Assembly (NCBI GenBank): GCA_937872775.1
Contig: CALMUA010000248.1
Coordinates: forward strand, 1-37,750
DNA from: an uncultured Ruminococcus sp.
GTDB taxonomy: Bacteria > Bacillota > Clostridia > Oscillospirales > Ruminococcaceae
Direction: 5' to 3'
DNA: 37,750 nucleotides
Both the position numbers and the translations under genes were made by a program. Shown piece after piece: positions 18,556 through 28,599 of the stretch; within the stretch, counting starts at the first letter, position 1, and every line of letters begins with the position of its first letter. A model generated the notes under the pieces. That model had not been told where the DNA came from. It ran no database searches and worked only from the letters and a program-made list of their open reading frames with translations.

Positions 18556-19917
18556 TTATTTGCCTTTATCACGTATATTTTTAATTATATCATCAACCAT
18601 TTCACGCATGCTTGAATCTTTTTTCAGGTTATGTTCAACATTATTAATAGCGTATACTATAGTAGAGTGATCTCTTCCTCCGAATTCGACTCCGATAGCA
18701 ACAAGTGACATCTGTGTTATTTCCCTGACTACGTAAATGGCTATTTTTCTTGCATTTGATATCTGGGCAGATCTTTTGTTTGAACGTATATCATCAGGAG
18801 TTACTCCATATACGTTTGCTACTTCACCTATTATCTTTTCAACTGTTATCGGAATAGGCTGGTCATCGTTGAGAATATCTCTTATTACACTCTGTGCCAT
18901 TGCCATTGTCGGGGGGCTTCCGGCAAGATGTTTGAGAGCCTTGAGTTTTTTTACTGCTCCTTCAAGCTGTCTTATATTGGTTTTTAATCTGTTTGCAATA
19001 AATTCTGATACTTCATCAGGAAGATTAAGGTTGAGAAGTTCTGCTTTGCGTCTTATTATTGCAATACGTGTTTCAAAATCAGGAATTGAAATATCTGCAA
19101 TAAGTCCCCATTCAAATCTTGTACGTATTCTGTCTTCAAGTGTTTTTATATCCTTCGGAGGTTTATCAGATGTAAGTACAATCTGTCTTCCGTCCTTGTG
19201 AAGTTCATTGAATGTATGGAAAAATTCTTCCTGTGTACTTTCCTTACCAGCAATAAACTGAACATCGTCTACAAGCAGGACATCTGCATTTCGGTATTTT
19301 TCGTGAAATGTTGTAGTTTCCTTTTTCATTTTGATTGCATCAATAAGCTCGTTTGAGAATGTTTCTCCTGTTACGTAAATGATATTTATATCCGGATTAT
19401 GCTTTTTCATTTCATTTGATATAGCTGTAAGTAAATGTGTTTTTCCTAATCCGGACGGGCCATGAATAAATAATGGATTATATGTACTTCCATTGTTATC
19501 CTTTGAAACGGCAGTACATGCTGCATAGGCAAACTCATTTGACTTACCTACTATAAATGTATCAAATGTGTAGTCATATTCAGCACCTTCAAAACTTTTT
19601 TCAAGCTGTTGGTGTTTCTGTTCAAGTTCTTCAAAGTTTACCTTTGGTGCAGGAACTTCATTTTCCTCCTGAATAGTAACAACGATATCAACGTCAAATC
19701 CTAAAATTGCCTTGAAAGCTTGCTTGAATAAAGGCTCATAATTAGACAAAAATATATCCTTCTGAAAATCAGTAGGAAAGAAAAGTGTAGCTTGTCTTCC
19801 GTCGAAACCTTTGGTTTCTATTGGTTTGATCCATAAATTATATGCAGTTTCCTGTACTCCGCCTGAATCAACACAATACTTCTTGACACGATCAAAAAGT
19901 TCTTCAAAGGAGTTCAT
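18556..19917 (-). CDS. dnaA: Chromosomal replication initiator DnaA
   Basis: The 453-residue AAA+ initiator that binds DnaA boxes and opens oriC. Domain I covers about 1-85, followed by a short linker of roughly 25 residues. The AAA+ core has Walker A GPSGLGKT (153-160), Walker B LLVDDVQF (214-221) and the RIRTRFEWGL segment (264-273). DNA-binding domain IV carries GGRDHSTIVYAI (413-424), the DnaA signature. AGGAGG lies 11 nt before the ATG; an intervening ATG is out of frame. A promoter TTGAAA-17-TATAAT lies at 20045-20073. Confidence 0.97.
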   Translation of the reverse strand: MNSFEELFDRVKKYCVDSGGVQETAYNLWIKPIETKGFDGRQATLFFPTDFQKDIFLSNYEPLFKQAFKAILGFDVDIVVTIQEENEVPAPKVNFEELEQKHQQLEKSFEGAEYDYTFDTFIVGKSNEFAYAACTAVSKDNNGSTYNPLFIHGPSGLGKTHLLTAISNEMKKHNPDINIIYVTGETFSNELIDAIKMKKETTTFHEKYRNADVLLVDDVQFIAGKESTQEEFFHTFNELHKDGRQIVLTSDKPPKDIKTLEDRIRTRFEWGLIADISIPDFETRIAIIRRKAELLNLNLPDEVSEFIANRLKTNIRQLEGAVKKLKALKHLAGSPPTMAMAQSVIRDILNDDQPIPITVEKIIGEVANVYGVTPDDIRSNKRSAQISNARKIAIYVVREITQMSLVAIGVEFGGRDHSTIVYAINNVEHNLKKDSSMREMVDDIIKNIRDKGK

Positions 19918-20044
19918 ATAGATTTCATCCTCCTAAATTTAAATATCCCTGAATAACATTGAACTCTGAATCTGTATGCTATCCGGATGTAAATATAACG
20001 TATCATTTTTTTGCAAAACTTTATTACAATTACAATTATATTTA

Positions 20045-20073
20045 ATTATATCACACTTTTTTTTTTATTTCAA
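20045..20073 (-). promoter_or_regulatory. dnaA promoter
   Basis: On the minus strand, TTGAAA (20073-20068) and TATAAT (20050-20045) are separated by 17 bp, giving a strong sigma-A-type promoter and a leader of about 120 nt before dnaA. Confidence 0.7.
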
Positions 20074-20336
20074 GTGAGCATAATAGTAATATTTTTTGAT
20101 GTGTAATTATCAGATATTAAAGGTCCGGTTTATAAAAATGCTGTAATTTCCTGCATGAATTCAGGCTGTCATTCAGATTTGAACAGATATTTTCTGAGTT
20201 TATCAGCTAAAAATATGTACTGCTTAATTTTAATGTCTCATACTGCTTATTTTTATGCAATTGTGTTATTAGAAATAAAAAATACGTATATAAATTGTAT
20301 GATTAATAAATAAATTTAAAAAATTACTAAAAACAC

Positions 20337-20366
20337 TTGACAGCGGTAAATAACTTGGGATATAAT
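20337..20366 (+). promoter_or_regulatory. rpmH operon promoter
   Basis: Perfect -35 TTGACA (20337-20342) and perfect -10 TATAAT (20361-20366) with an 18-bp spacer. This is the best promoter in the window and suits a ribosomal protein operon. Confidence 0.85.
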
Positions 20367-20480
20367 TTATTATTGCAGGGCTATGTTATTAATTCATTCT
20401 ATTATATAATGAATGATGATAAGCTGCTTTATGTAGTTTTATAATAATTATTTGTATTTCAGATTAGGAGGAAATATTCA

Positions 20481-20615
20481 ATGAAAAGAACTTATCAGCC
20501 AAAGAAACTTCACAGAAAAAAGGAACATGGTTTCATGAAAAGAATGTCAACAAGAAATGGCCGCAAGGTATTAGCTCGTAGACGTGCAAAAGGAAGAGCA
20601 AGATTAAGTTATTAA
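20481..20615 (+). CDS. rpmH: 50S ribosomal protein L34
   Basis: A 44-residue, highly basic protein beginning [18 protein letters not shown] and containing [22 protein letters not shown], the invariant L34 pattern. AGGAGG lies 8 nt before the ATG. It is the first gene of the rightward cluster and follows a consensus promoter. Its length is normal for the family, and its place beside rnpA, opposite dnaA, is conserved across bacteria. Confidence 0.97.
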   Translation: MKRTYQPKKLHRKKEHGFMKRMSTRNGRKVLARRRAKGRARLSY

Positions 20616-20635
20616 TTTGCTTTATTATCAACAGC

Positions 20636-20667
20636 TTGTCAGTGGTGGACTTAGTCATCACTGGCAG
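20636..20667 (+). terminator. Hairpin after rpmH (partial terminator or attenuator)
   Basis: CAGTGGTGG (20640-20648) pairs with TCATCACTG (20655-20663) using two G-U pairs, with four weaker pairs extending outward. A loose T-rich stretch follows. It probably lowers read-through into rnpA, which needs far less protein than L34. Confidence 0.5.
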
Positions 20668-20731
20668 CATTAATTTTTATGTGAAGATTATTTTTAATCT
20701 TATTAAAAAATTATCGGAACTAATGTCAATG

Positions 20732-20759
20732 AGGCCACAAGAACAATATTTTGTGGCCT
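20732..20759 (+). repeat. Perfect 9-bp hairpin just before rnpA
   Basis: AGGCCACAA (20732-20740) and TTGTGGCCT (20751-20759) form a strong stem, 22 bp before the rnpA start, with no T-run. It may be an RNA-processing or stability element separating rpmH from the rest of the operon. Confidence 0.55.
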
Positions 20760-20781
20760 ATTAATTTAAGAAAAGAAAATT

Positions 20782-21141
20782 ATGGTTTATACTGAAATAT
20801 TAAATAAAAACAAGGACTTTCTGAATCTGTACAAAAAAGGCAGATCAGTAGTCTCAAAGGCAGTTGTCATTTATGTAAAGCCGAATGGACTTTCATATAA
20901 CAGATTCGGAATAACTGCAGGAAAAAAAGTCGGGAATGCAGTTATGCGAAACCGTGCAAAGCGAATAATAAGACAAGCTTATTATGAAAACGAAATTCTT
21001 TTTCCGATAGGTCTTGATATTGTTTTTGTAGCAAGAAAATTTGTTACAGAAATAAAATCAGAATATCTGAGTTCATATGTAAAAAAACATGCAATAGGTG
21101 CAATAGAAGCATTTTTTGTAAATGAGGAAATGAAAAAATGA
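20782..21141 (+). CDS. rnpA: Ribonuclease P protein component
   Basis: The 119-residue protein cofactor of RNase P, which matures tRNA 5' ends with the catalytic RNA. The RNR signature region is clear: [17 protein letters not shown] (51-67), preceded by [10 protein letters not shown]. The ribosome site is poor (AAGAAAAG), which fits low expression. The last four bases overlap the yidD start (ATGA), indicating coupling. Confidence 0.95.
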   Translation: MVYTEILNKNKDFLNLYKKGRSVVSKAVVIYVKPNGLSYNRFGITAGKKVGNAVMRNRAKRIIRQAYYENEILFPIGLDIVFVARKFVTEIKSEYLSSYVKKHAIGAIEAFFVNEEMKK

Positions 21142-21419
21142 ATACTTTTCTTACTTTTATAAGGAAAATTTATCTTATTCCATTCATATTTTACAAAAAG
21201 TATATTTCTCCTTTTACGCCTCCATGCTGCAGATTTACACCGACATGTTCATCATATGCAATTGCAGCTATCCAAAAGTTTGGTATTATCAGAGGTTCTA
21301 TTCTTGCGGCAAAGCGTTTGATTCGTTGCAATCCGTTTTTTAAAGGCGGAATTGACAATGTACCTGATAAATTCTGTATGTTTGGAAAACGAAGACACAA
21401 TGGAGGAGATAACATTTGA
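21138..21419 (+). CDS. yidD: YidD membrane protein insertion efficiency factor
   Basis: A 93-residue protein with the YidD core [23 protein letters not shown], with its conserved Cys residues, then [21 protein letters not shown]. It is thought to be a membrane-associated helper of YidC/Sec insertion. It overlaps rnpA by 4 bp and yidC by 4 bp, the standard rnpA-yidD-yidC arrangement. Confidence 0.93.
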   Translation: MNTFLTFIRKIYLIPFIFYKKYISPFTPPCCRFTPTCSSYAIAAIQKFGIIRGSILAAKRLIRCNPFFKGGIDNVPDKFCMFGKRRHNGGDNI

Positions 21420-22555
21420 AAATTTTAGGTTATCCTTTGGGATGGATAATGTATGGCATATATAGCTTCTGTAAAAGCTATGGTTTGTCACTTATAATAT
21501 TTGCAGCTCTTACAAAAATGCTCTTGCTTCCTTTAAATGCAAAGAGTCAGCGTAGTTCAGCAAAAATGCGTGCTCTTGCCCCTAAAATGGCAAAAATAAA
21601 AAAAAGTTTTGCCAACAACCCTCAGCGTATCCAGCAGGAGCAGATGAAGCTTCAGAATGAAGAGGGTGTAAGCCCTATGGCAGGATGTCTGCCGGCACTT
21701 GTACAGTTTCCTATACTTTTTGGTATAGTTGATGTTGTATACAAGCCTCTTACACATATCCTCCGCTTCAGTAAGGATACTTTAAGTACTGCTACAGAAC
21801 TCCTTCACAAATTGTATGATAATGGAACAATTACTGAGCCAACAGGAATTTTAAAAACACGTGAAGAACTAGCACTTTTAAAATTTGCCTCAGATCCTGA
21901 ATACAGTCACTACTTTGAGAAGCTTGGCAGTAATTTTATGAATAAAATATCAGAGTTCAGTGATAACAATATATTTCTCGGATTTGTTGATCTTGGTTCA
22001 CAGGCTGATCTTCACCCTGAGGTCTGGACAGTCGAAGCAATAGCGCTTATTGCAATTCCAGTATTATCAGGCATTATAAACCTTGCGACTACAGTAATTT
22101 CTCAGATACAGCAGAAAAAGAATAATCCTGCAGCTGCAACCATGGGAAGCATGAATGTCATGCTTTATGGTATGTCAATATTTTATATCTGGTTTTCATT
22201 CAGTATTCCTTCAGGTGCTGCATTTTACTGGACAGTGTCAGGACTTCTTGGACTGATACAGATGTTAGTATTCAACAAGTACTATACTCAGGAACGTTGT
22301 GAAGCAATACTTGAAAGTGATAAGAAAAAAAATAAGGGTAAAAAACCAGGTTTTATTCAGAATCTTATGTCTCAACAGCAGGAAGCACTAAACGCACAGC
22401 AGGCCGGAGGAAGTGCTTCGGTCAGCAGTTCCCGTGCTGCCAGGGGGGATATGTCAAAGTCAGAATATAATGAAACAAACAGGAATGCTATTAATGATGC
22501 CAGAAGACGTATGGCTGAAAAATACGGTGATGAATACACAGATGACCATAAATAA
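21416..22555 (+). CDS. yidC: Membrane protein insertase YidC/OxaA/SpoIIIJ
   Basis: A 379-residue insertase that places proteins into the cytoplasmic membrane, alone or with Sec. It starts at TTG (21416), overlapping the yidD stop, with GGAGG 9 nt upstream. Hydrophobic segments lie near residues 24-42, 100-120, 200-228 and 245-290. The [22 protein letters not shown] motif is typical. The groove position that usually holds Arg appears as Lys in the first core helix ([10 protein letters not shown]). No lipoprotein signal peptide is present. The C-terminal tail is charged and Gln/Ser-rich. Confidence 0.92.
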   Translation: MKILGYPLGWIMYGIYSFCKSYGLSLIIFAALTKMLLLPLNAKSQRSSAKMRALAPKMAKIKKSFANNPQRIQQEQMKLQNEEGVSPMAGCLPALVQFPILFGIVDVVYKPLTHILRFSKDTLSTATELLHKLYDNGTITEPTGILKTREELALLKFASDPEYSHYFEKLGSNFMNKISEFSDNNIFLGFVDLGSQADLHPEVWTVEAIALIAIPVLSGIINLATTVISQIQQKKNNPAAATMGSMNVMLYGMSIFYIWFSFSIPSGAAFYWTVSGLLGLIQMLVFNKYYTQERCEAILESDKKKNKGKKPGFIQNLMSQQQEALNAQQAGGSASVSSSRAARGDMSKSEYNETNRNAINDARRRMAEKYGDEYTDDHK

Positions 22556-22595
22556 AATTTAAAATTCTCTTATCAGCAGAAAAGGAGTGATTGAA

Positions 22596-23432
22596 ATGAA
22601 AAAAATATTTGTTGGAAAAACAGTTGAAGAAGCTAAGATGATGGCAGCTGAATCGTTCAAGGTAGAAATGAACAGAATATCATTTACTGTTCTTGAAGAA
22701 CCCAGAAAATCCCTTTTCGGAAAATTAAAAGGAGATGCAAGGGTTGAGGCTGAATATACCGAAGTTGAACAACTATCGGAAAAGAAACCTAAATTTACAG
22801 GAAAGAAATCTGAAGAAGCTGTTAAATATATTATGAATATATTTGATAAAATGAATGTTACTGCAGAATATACTGTTGAGGAAAATGAAGAAGGGGCATC
22901 AATAAACCTTCAGAGCAGTGATACAAGCTTTATAATAGGACGAAGAGGAGAAAATCTTGATGCATTGCAGTACCTTACATCAATGGTATGCAACAGAATT
23001 GACGATGAATATTACAGGGTAATCCTTGACAGCAACGACTACAGAGAAAAGCGTAAAAAAACACTTGAAGATCTGGCTAAAAAAATTGCCAGAAATGTTC
23101 TTAAATCAGGCCGTTCTACTGCTCTTGAACCAATGAATCCATATGAAAGAAGAATAATCCATTCTATGATCTCTGAGATAGAAGGTGTATCTTCACGTTC
23201 AGTTGGTGAAGAACCATACAGAAAAATAATCATTTCATCACTCAACAAGAAACCTGATAACAGATACAATAATGGTAACAAAAAAGGTGACAAATACAAA
23301 AATGATGACAGAAAGAACAGAAATTTTGAATCCAAGTCACTTGATTTAAAGACAAGTTTTGAAAAGGATTATAAAAAACCTAAGCCGGAAGATGATATAA
23401 AAGCCGGTTTATATGGAAAAATTGAAGTATAA
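22596..23432 (+). CDS. jag: Jag/KhpB RNA-binding protein (SpoIIIJ-associated)
   Basis: A 278-residue protein with an N-terminal Jag_N domain (about 1-55), a KH domain with GRRG (115-118, a full GxxG loop) and an R3H domain (about 155-215), followed by a basic low-complexity tail rich in Lys, Asn and Asp. KhpB-type proteins bind RNA with KhpA and affect cell division and elongation in streptococci. The start is the ATG at 22596, 8 nt after AAAGGAG; the in-frame GTG at 22587 overlaps that site. It follows yidC by 40 bp as in other Firmicutes. Confidence 0.92.
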   Translation: MKKIFVGKTVEEAKMMAAESFKVEMNRISFTVLEEPRKSLFGKLKGDARVEAEYTEVEQLSEKKPKFTGKKSEEAVKYIMNIFDKMNVTAEYTVEENEEGASINLQSSDTSFIIGRRGENLDALQYLTSMVCNRIDDEYYRVILDSNDYREKRKKTLEDLAKKIARNVLKSGRSTALEPMNPYERRIIHSMISEIEGVSSRSVGEEPYRKIIISSLNKKPDNRYNNGNKKGDKYKNDDRKNRNFESKSLDLKTSFEKDYKKPKPEDDIKAGLYGKIEV

Positions 23433-23439
23433 AAAAATT

Positions 23440-23466
23440 TTCCCCGGTGAGTTTTTCATCGGGGAA
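23440..23466 (+). repeat. Hairpin between jag and mnmE
   Basis: TTCCCCGGTGA (23440-23450) pairs with TCATCGGGGAA (23456-23466) with one G-U pair and a 5-nt loop. It begins 7 bp after the jag stop. Without a downstream T-run it is more likely an mRNA stabiliser or a weak terminator. Confidence 0.6.
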
Positions 23467-23497
23467 TATAATTTAAGGCAGGATGGTGTATATTTAT

Positions 23498-24859
23498 ATG
23501 TCAACGGTTGCAGCAATTTCAACACCTAATGCTGTCGGCGGAATTTCAGTAATAAGAATTTCCGGTGAAGACGCATTGAAAATAGCCGGAAAGGTGTTCA
23601 CATCATATAACGGGAAAAAAGTTTCGGATATGGACGGATATACATGTGCTTACGGGCAGATATCTGAATCAGAACAGAAACTTGATGATGTGGTCCTTAC
23701 AGTATTCCGTACACCTAAAAGTTATACGGGTGAGGACATAGCAGAGATATCATGTCATGGAGGTCTGTATATAACAAAGCAGGTTTTAAGACTTATTATT
23801 GAGGCTGGTGCAGAGATTGCAGAACCTGGTGAGTTCACAAAAAGAGCATTTTTAAATGGGAAAATGTCACTTACTCAGGCAGAAGCAGTTATGGATGTTA
23901 TTTCTGCAGGGGGGAAAAATGAACTTAAGTATGCTATGGCATTAAAGGGTGGAGCAACATACAGAAAAATTTCAGATGTAAAGCAGAAGCTTCTGAAAAT
24001 TCTTGGTGATCTTGCAGCGTGGGCAGATTATCCTGAAGAGGATATTCCTTATGTTGAACCGGATGGTCTTAAAAAAGAACTTTCAGTTATAAAAGACGAA
24101 CTTATCAGACTTTCAAAGACGTATGATTATGGCAAAATAATAAGAAACGGTATAAATACAGTAATAGTAGGACGTCCTAATGTAGGAAAATCAACTCTTA
24201 TGAATTGTCTGAGCGGATATGAAAGAAGTATAGTAACAAATATTGCAGGAACAACAAGGGATGTCGTTGAGGAATATGTAAAGATAGGTGAACTCACAAT
24301 ACGTCTTTCTGACACAGCAGGAATACGTCTTACAGATGATCAGATAGAACAAAAGGGAGTGGAAATTGCATACGGCAAAATAGAAGAAGCAGACCTTGTA
24401 CTTGCAGTGTTTGATTCTTCGGAAGTTCTTTCAGATGATGACAAACGTATAATTGATGCTCTTATTAATAAAAATTCTATAGCTATTCTTAACAAATCTG
24501 ATAAAGAAAAAATAGCTGACGACGAATATCTTAAGGATCATTTCAGATATATAATTGAAATATCTGCAAAAAATTCTGAGGGTATAGAAGGTCTTGAAGA
24601 ATGTCTTAATAAAATGTTTATTAATGAGGAAATACAAGCTGATAACGGAATAATAGCCAATGAGCGTCAGAAGGCTTGCCTTGAAATGTCACTTCAGGCT
24701 ACTGACAATGCACTTGAACTCTTAAAATCAGGAGAAAGTCTGGATGCAGTTACGGTCATTATTGATGAGGCACTTGCAAATCTTCTTAAGCTTACAGGAG
24801 AGAGTATTACAGAAATTGTAGTTAATGAAGTATTTTCACGTTTCTGCGTAGGAAAATGA
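23498..24859 (+). CDS. mnmE: tRNA modification GTPase MnmE (TrmE)
   Basis: A 453-residue GTPase which, with MnmG, installs the carboxymethylaminomethyl group on wobble U34 of certain tRNAs. It has the N-terminal folate-binding domain ([21 protein letters not shown]), G1 GRPNVGKST, the DTAGIR G3 region, NKSD as G4, and the C-terminal FCVGK whose Cys is the conserved catalytic-region residue. I choose the ATG at 23498, which matches the usual MnmE start; an in-frame ATG at 23483 is possible but sits too close to AAGG. mnmG follows directly. Confidence 0.93.
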   Translation: MSTVAAISTPNAVGGISVIRISGEDALKIAGKVFTSYNGKKVSDMDGYTCAYGQISESEQKLDDVVLTVFRTPKSYTGEDIAEISCHGGLYITKQVLRLIIEAGAEIAEPGEFTKRAFLNGKMSLTQAEAVMDVISAGGKNELKYAMALKGGATYRKISDVKQKLLKILGDLAAWADYPEEDIPYVEPDGLKKELSVIKDELIRLSKTYDYGKIIRNGINTVIVGRPNVGKSTLMNCLSGYERSIVTNIAGTTRDVVEEYVKIGELTIRLSDTAGIRLTDDQIEQKGVEIAYGKIEEADLVLAVFDSSEVLSDDDKRIIDALINKNSIAILNKSDKEKIADDEYLKDHFRYIIEISAKNSEGIEGLEECLNKMFINEEIQADNGIIANERQKACLEMSLQATDNALELLKSGESLDAVTVIIDEALANLLKLTGESITEIVVNEVFSRFCVGK

Positions 24860-24890
24860 TATCCTGTATTATGAAAGGACAGTAGTTCAG

Positions 24891-26771
24891 ATGAAGTATG
24901 TAATGGGAAATTATGATGTAATAGTTGTTGGTGCAGGACATGCAGGGGTAGAAGCAGCACTTGCAAGTGCAAGACTTGGATGTAAAACAGCATTGTTTAC
25001 AATTTCACTTGATAATATAAGCAATATGCCTTGTAATCCGTCTATAGGCGGAACTGCAAAAGGTCATCTTGTAAGAGAAATCGATGCGCTTGGCGGAGAG
25101 ATGGGAAAAGCAGCAGATAAATGCTTTATTCAGAGCAGAATGCTCAACAGAGGCAGAGGACCTGCTGTCCATAGTCTTAGAGTTCAGGCTGACAGGACTC
25201 TTTTTCACAATTATATGAAGAAGGTCTGCGAGGACGAGAAAAATCTTGATATAAAGCAGGCAGAGGTAGCAGCACTGATTACAGAAAATGATACTATAAA
25301 AGGCGTAAGAACATACCTTGGTGGTGAGTATTGTGCAAAGGCTGTAATAATTGCAACAGGAACATATCTTAAAGGAAAAATTCATGTAGGTGAGTCTTCA
25401 TATACAGCAGGACCGGATAATACTATTGCACCTATGAGTTTTTCAGATTCACTTGCAGAAAATAATATTACAATCAGAAGATTCAAAACAGGTACTCCGT
25501 GTCGTGTTCACAAAAGAAGTATTAATTTTGATATTCTTGAAAAGCAATCTGGTGATCCTGATATTGTCCCTTTTTCATTTGAAACAGATAAAACCAAACT
25601 GAAAAATCAGGTTGACTGTTATATTACTTATACAAACGAAAATACACATAGAGTAATAAGAGAAAATCTTCACCGTTCACCTTTGTATTCCGGAAGAATA
25701 CACGGTGTAGGACCAAGATATTGTCCTTCTATTGAGGATAAGGTCGTAAGATTTGCTGATAAGGAAAGACATCAGCTTTTTATTGAACCAATGGGACTTG
25801 ATACTGATGAATATTACCTCCAGGGAATGTCATCATCACTTCCGGAAGATGTACAGCTTGCATTTCTAAGAACAATAAAAGGTCTGGAAAATGTTGAAAT
25901 AATGAGACCAGCTTATGCCATAGAATATGACTGTTGTGATCCTACAGAGCTTTTGCCTACTCTGGAATTTAAAAAACTGAGCGGTCTTTATGGTGCAGGT
26001 CAGTTTAATGGTACAAGTGGATATGAAGAGGCAGCTGCACAGGGACTTGTTGCAGGAATAAATGCAGCCCTTAAGATTTTTGGTAAAAAACCTATGATTC
26101 TTGACCGTGCGAGCTCATATACAGGAACACTTATTGATGATCTTGTAACAAAGGGATGCGACGATCCATACAGAATGATGACATCAAGAAGTGAGTACAG
26201 ACTTTTATTAAGACAGGATAACTGTGACCAGCGACTTACTCCTGTCGCATATGAAATAGGACTTATAAGCCGTGAAAGATGTGAAAGATTAATTAACAAA
26301 CAGGAACAGATTGAAAAAGAATTCAAACGAATAAGCATTCTTAATGTTGCACCATCTGAGGAGCTTAACAGATTTCTTGAGGAACATCAGACAGCTCCGA
26401 TGTCAACAGGATGTAAAATGGCTGATCTTATGAGAAGACCGCAGCTTAATTATTTTATTTTGAAGGATTTTGATGAGCAGAGACCTGAACTTGACTTTGA
26501 AGTGTGTGAACAGGTTGATCTTAAGATAAAATATGACGGATATATTCAGAAACAGATCATACATGTTGAACAGATGCGTAAACTCAATAAAAAAGTTCTG
26601 CCGGAAGATCTTGATTATAAACAGATAAAGGGATTGAGGCTTGAAGCTGTGGAAAAGCTGGGAAAATTCCGACCATACAGTATAGGTCATGCTTCACGTA
26701 TTTCCGGAGTATCTCCGGCAGATATCTCAGTATTGCTTATATGGCTTGAGCAGAATGAAAAAAATAAATAA
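24891..26771 (+). CDS. mnmG: tRNA uridine-5-carboxymethylaminomethyl modification enzyme MnmG (GidA)
   Basis: A 626-residue FAD-dependent partner of MnmE. The FAD-binding GAGHAG lies at 14-19. The GidA signatures [25 protein letters not shown] and [15 protein letters not shown] are split across the N-terminal third, and the C-terminal segment [19 protein letters not shown], which contacts MnmE, is complete. AAAGGA lies 11 nt before the ATG. It follows mnmE by 31 bp and precedes rsmG by 15 bp, forming one operon. Confidence 0.96.
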   Translation: MKYVMGNYDVIVVGAGHAGVEAALASARLGCKTALFTISLDNISNMPCNPSIGGTAKGHLVREIDALGGEMGKAADKCFIQSRMLNRGRGPAVHSLRVQADRTLFHNYMKKVCEDEKNLDIKQAEVAALITENDTIKGVRTYLGGEYCAKAVIIATGTYLKGKIHVGESSYTAGPDNTIAPMSFSDSLAENNITIRRFKTGTPCRVHKRSINFDILEKQSGDPDIVPFSFETDKTKLKNQVDCYITYTNENTHRVIRENLHRSPLYSGRIHGVGPRYCPSIEDKVVRFADKERHQLFIEPMGLDTDEYYLQGMSSSLPEDVQLAFLRTIKGLENVEIMRPAYAIEYDCCDPTELLPTLEFKKLSGLYGAGQFNGTSGYEEAAAQGLVAGINAALKIFGKKPMILDRASSYTGTLIDDLVTKGCDDPYRMMTSRSEYRLLLRQDNCDQRLTPVAYEIGLISRERCERLINKQEQIEKEFKRISILNVAPSEELNRFLEEHQTAPMSTGCKMADLMRRPQLNYFILKDFDEQRPELDFEVCEQVDLKIKYDGYIQKQIIHVEQMRKLNKKVLPEDLDYKQIKGLRLEAVEKLGKFRPYSIGHASRISGVSPADISVLLIWLEQNEKNK

Positions 26772-26786
26772 TAAGGAAGGTGTGTT

Positions 26787-27491
26787 ATGCTACCTGAATT
26801 TGAAATATGCCGTAAAGTGTTTGAAGATAATTCATTGATTCTGACTGAAGAAATCTATAAAAAGCTTGATATATATGCTGAATTTCTTTTTCAAACAAAT
26901 AAAATAATCAATCTTACTGCTATAACAGAGCCGCTTGATATTCTTATCAAGCACTTTATAGACAGTATTTACATTACAAAATATATTGATTTCAAGCCAG
27001 GAATGAAGGCTGTTGATGTTGGTACCGGTGCAGGATTCCCGCTTTTACCTGTAAAAATATATAAGCCTGATATAAATATTACGCTGCTTGATGGAAACAA
27101 CAAGAAAATAAGTTTTCTCAATGAGCTGTGTTGTAAAATTGATATTGAAGCCGAATGTATTCATGAACGTGCAGAGCTTCTTGCAAGAAAAGAAGAATAC
27201 AGGGAGAAATATGATATTGCAACCGCAAGAGCAGTATCTGCGATGCCGGTGCTGAGTGAATACTGTATGCCTTTTGTTAAACCCGGCGGCATATTTGGTG
27301 CTATGAAAGGTCCGTCTGAAAATATCTCAGATGCTTCAAATGCTATAAAACTTCTTGGTGGAAAAATATCAGATGATATAAATTATCAGGTAAATAATGA
27401 TAAAAGAAGGGTAATAATTGTAAAAAAGATTATGCCTTGTTCGACAAAATATCCTAGGAGTTCAAATAAAATTAATGCTAAGCCACTGTGA
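26787..27491 (+). CDS. rsmG: 16S rRNA (guanine-527-N7)-methyltransferase RsmG (GidB)
   Basis: A 234-residue SAM-dependent enzyme that methylates G527 in the 530 loop of 16S rRNA; its loss gives low-level streptomycin resistance in other bacteria. Motifs: NLTAITEPLDILIKHFIDS, the SAM loop VDVGTGAGFPLLPVKI, and ATARAVSAM. AAGGAAGG precedes the ATG. The stop codon lies within a terminator hairpin, so the rpmH-rsmG unit ends here and noc has its own promoter. Confidence 0.95.
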   Translation: MLPEFEICRKVFEDNSLILTEEIYKKLDIYAEFLFQTNKIINLTAITEPLDILIKHFIDSIYITKYIDFKPGMKAVDVGTGAGFPLLPVKIYKPDINITLLDGNNKKISFLNELCCKIDIEAECIHERAELLARKEEYREKYDIATARAVSAMPVLSEYCMPFVKPGGIFGAMKGPSENISDASNAIKLLGGKISDDINYQVNNDKRRVIIVKKIMPCSTKYPRSSNKINAKPL

Positions 27492-27507
27492 ATACAGTGG
27501 CTTTTGT
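27480..27507 (+). terminator. Rho-independent terminator overlapping the rsmG stop
   Basis: AAGCCACTGT (27480-27489) pairs with ACAGTGGCTT (27494-27503) around GAAT, followed by a T-rich tail. The rsmG TGA lies in the 3' end of the left arm and the loop. Confidence 0.8.
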
Positions 27508-27540
27508 ATTAATATGTAGATTTTAATATTAATATTGTAG

Positions 27541-27569
27541 TGGAATTTATTTCCCATATGATGTATAAT
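27541..27569 (+). promoter_or_regulatory. Probable noc promoter
   Basis: TATAAT (27564-27569) lies 17 bp after TGGAAT (27541-27546), a poor match to TTGACA. It is 64 bp upstream of noc and just after the rsmG terminator. Confidence 0.5.
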
Positions 27570-27633
27570 ACATACAAGGACAACCATTTAAACATTATTA
27601 TGTATTCATCATTCTGAAGGGAGTAATTTTATA

Positions 27634-28446
27634 ATGACGGCTTTTTTGAATTTTACCAAGGAAAAGCAGATAAACAAAGTAGTCCAGATTGACATCAATG
27701 ATATTGTACCAAATCCACATCAGCCCAGAACTGAATTTGAGAGGAGTAATATATTTTCACTTGCTGAAAGTATAAGGCAGAACGGGATACTGCAGCCTCT
27801 TACTGTAAGAAAGAACGAAAATAATTATGAGCTTATCGCAGGAGAACGCAGACTCAGGGCGGCAAAGCTTGTTGAAATGCAATATGTTCCATGCATTATT
27901 ATGAACATAAGTGAACGTAATTCCGCTATACTTGCACTTGTAGAAAATATTCAGAGACTGGATCTTTCATTTTTTGACGAGGCAAATGCAATTGAAAAAC
28001 TTATAAATTATTACGGAATGACTCAGGAAGATGCAGCAATAAAACTTGGAAAAGCACAGAGTACAATTGCAAATAAACTGAGACTTTTAAAACTTACTGA
28101 TGAAGAACGTCTTGTAATAACAAGATATAATCTTACAGAAAGACATGCAAGAGCACTGCTTAAGTTGGGATCTTCTGAAGACAGAATGGTGATAATAAAC
28201 AGGATAGTTAAGTTCTCTCTGAATGTAGAGAAAACAGAACAGGTTATTGATGATTACATATCAAAAAATAATATTAAGGAAAGCTATAGAAAACGCAGTA
28301 AGGTGTTTTCTGATGTACGTCTTTTTGTAAATTCTATAAACAGGGCAGTTGAGACTATGAAAGCAGCAGGAATTTCAGCTGATTCATGCAAGATTCAGTA
28401 TGATGATTTTGTGGAATACAGGGTAAGAATTCCTATAGAAAAATAA
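27634..28446 (+). CDS. noc: ParB-family nucleoid occlusion protein Noc
   Basis: A 270-residue ParB/Noc-fold protein: NPHQPRTEF at the N-terminus, the CTP-binding GERRLRAAK motif, LALVENIQRLDLSFFDEANA, then a helix-turn-helix around EDAAIKLGKAQSTIANKLRLL. I call it Noc rather than ParB because it lies between rsmG and soj, as noc does in B. subtilis, and a second, more ParB-like gene lies next to parA. Noc normally blocks Z-ring assembly over the nucleoid. A second look at binding-site specificity is warranted because a parS site lies immediately downstream. Confidence 0.8.
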   Translation: MTAFLNFTKEKQINKVVQIDINDIVPNPHQPRTEFERSNIFSLAESIRQNGILQPLTVRKNENNYELIAGERRLRAAKLVEMQYVPCIIMNISERNSAILALVENIQRLDLSFFDEANAIEKLINYYGMTQEDAAIKLGKAQSTIANKLRLLKLTDEERLVITRYNLTERHARALLKLGSSEDRMVIINRIVKFSLNVEKTEQVIDDYISKNNIKESYRKRSKVFSDVRLFVNSINRAVETMKAAGISADSCKIQYDDFVEYRVRIPIEK

Positions 28447-28450
28447 AGAA

Positions 28451-28466
28451 TGTTCCACGTGGAACA
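28451..28466. other. parS: Perfect parS centromere site
   Basis: TGTTCCACGTGGAACA is a perfect 16-bp palindrome matching the bacterial parS consensus bound by ParB/Spo0J. The dyad extends perfectly to 28446-28471. It lies 4 bp after the noc stop and 150 bp before parA, 10 kb from oriC. Confidence 0.93.
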
Positions 28467-28472
28467 TTCTTA

Positions 28473-28504
28473 TTTCCCCCCTTAAATAAAGGGGGGATTT
28501 TTTT
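28473..28504 (+). terminator. Rho-independent terminator of noc
   Basis: CCCCCC (28476-28481) and GGGGGG (28491-28496) form a six-pair GC stem with a 9-nt loop, followed by an A and a run of eight T. Confidence 0.85.
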
Positions 28505-28534
28505 AAAAAAAATGCTTTTAGAAAAGAAGAAAAC

Positions 28535-28563
28535 TTTACACTAATTATAATTTGTGATATAAT
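28535..28563 (+). promoter_or_regulatory. parA (soj) promoter
   Basis: TTTACA (28535-28540) and TATAAT (28558-28563) are separated by exactly 17 bp, 36 bp before the parA start. Confidence 0.75.
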
Positions 28564-28599
28564 AGTATTTAGTCAATCAAAATCTGAGGGGGGAATTAT

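Larger units (their letters stand above)
19918..20480. other. Divergent dnaA-rpmH intergenic region
   Basis: A 563-bp gap between the divergent dnaA and rpmH genes. It holds the dnaA promoter (20045-20073) and the rpmH promoter (20337-20366). I see no clear DnaA boxes here, unlike the B. subtilis region upstream of dnaA. No open frame or structured RNA stands out in 20074-20336. Confidence 0.6.

Noticed and set aside
18737..19201. 154-codon plus-strand open frame inside dnaA
   Set aside because: Antisense shadow of the conserved AAA+ core of dnaA.
27547..27560. Noc-binding site near the noc promoter
   Set aside because: Only the ATTTCCC half of the Noc site is present; the second half-site is missing.
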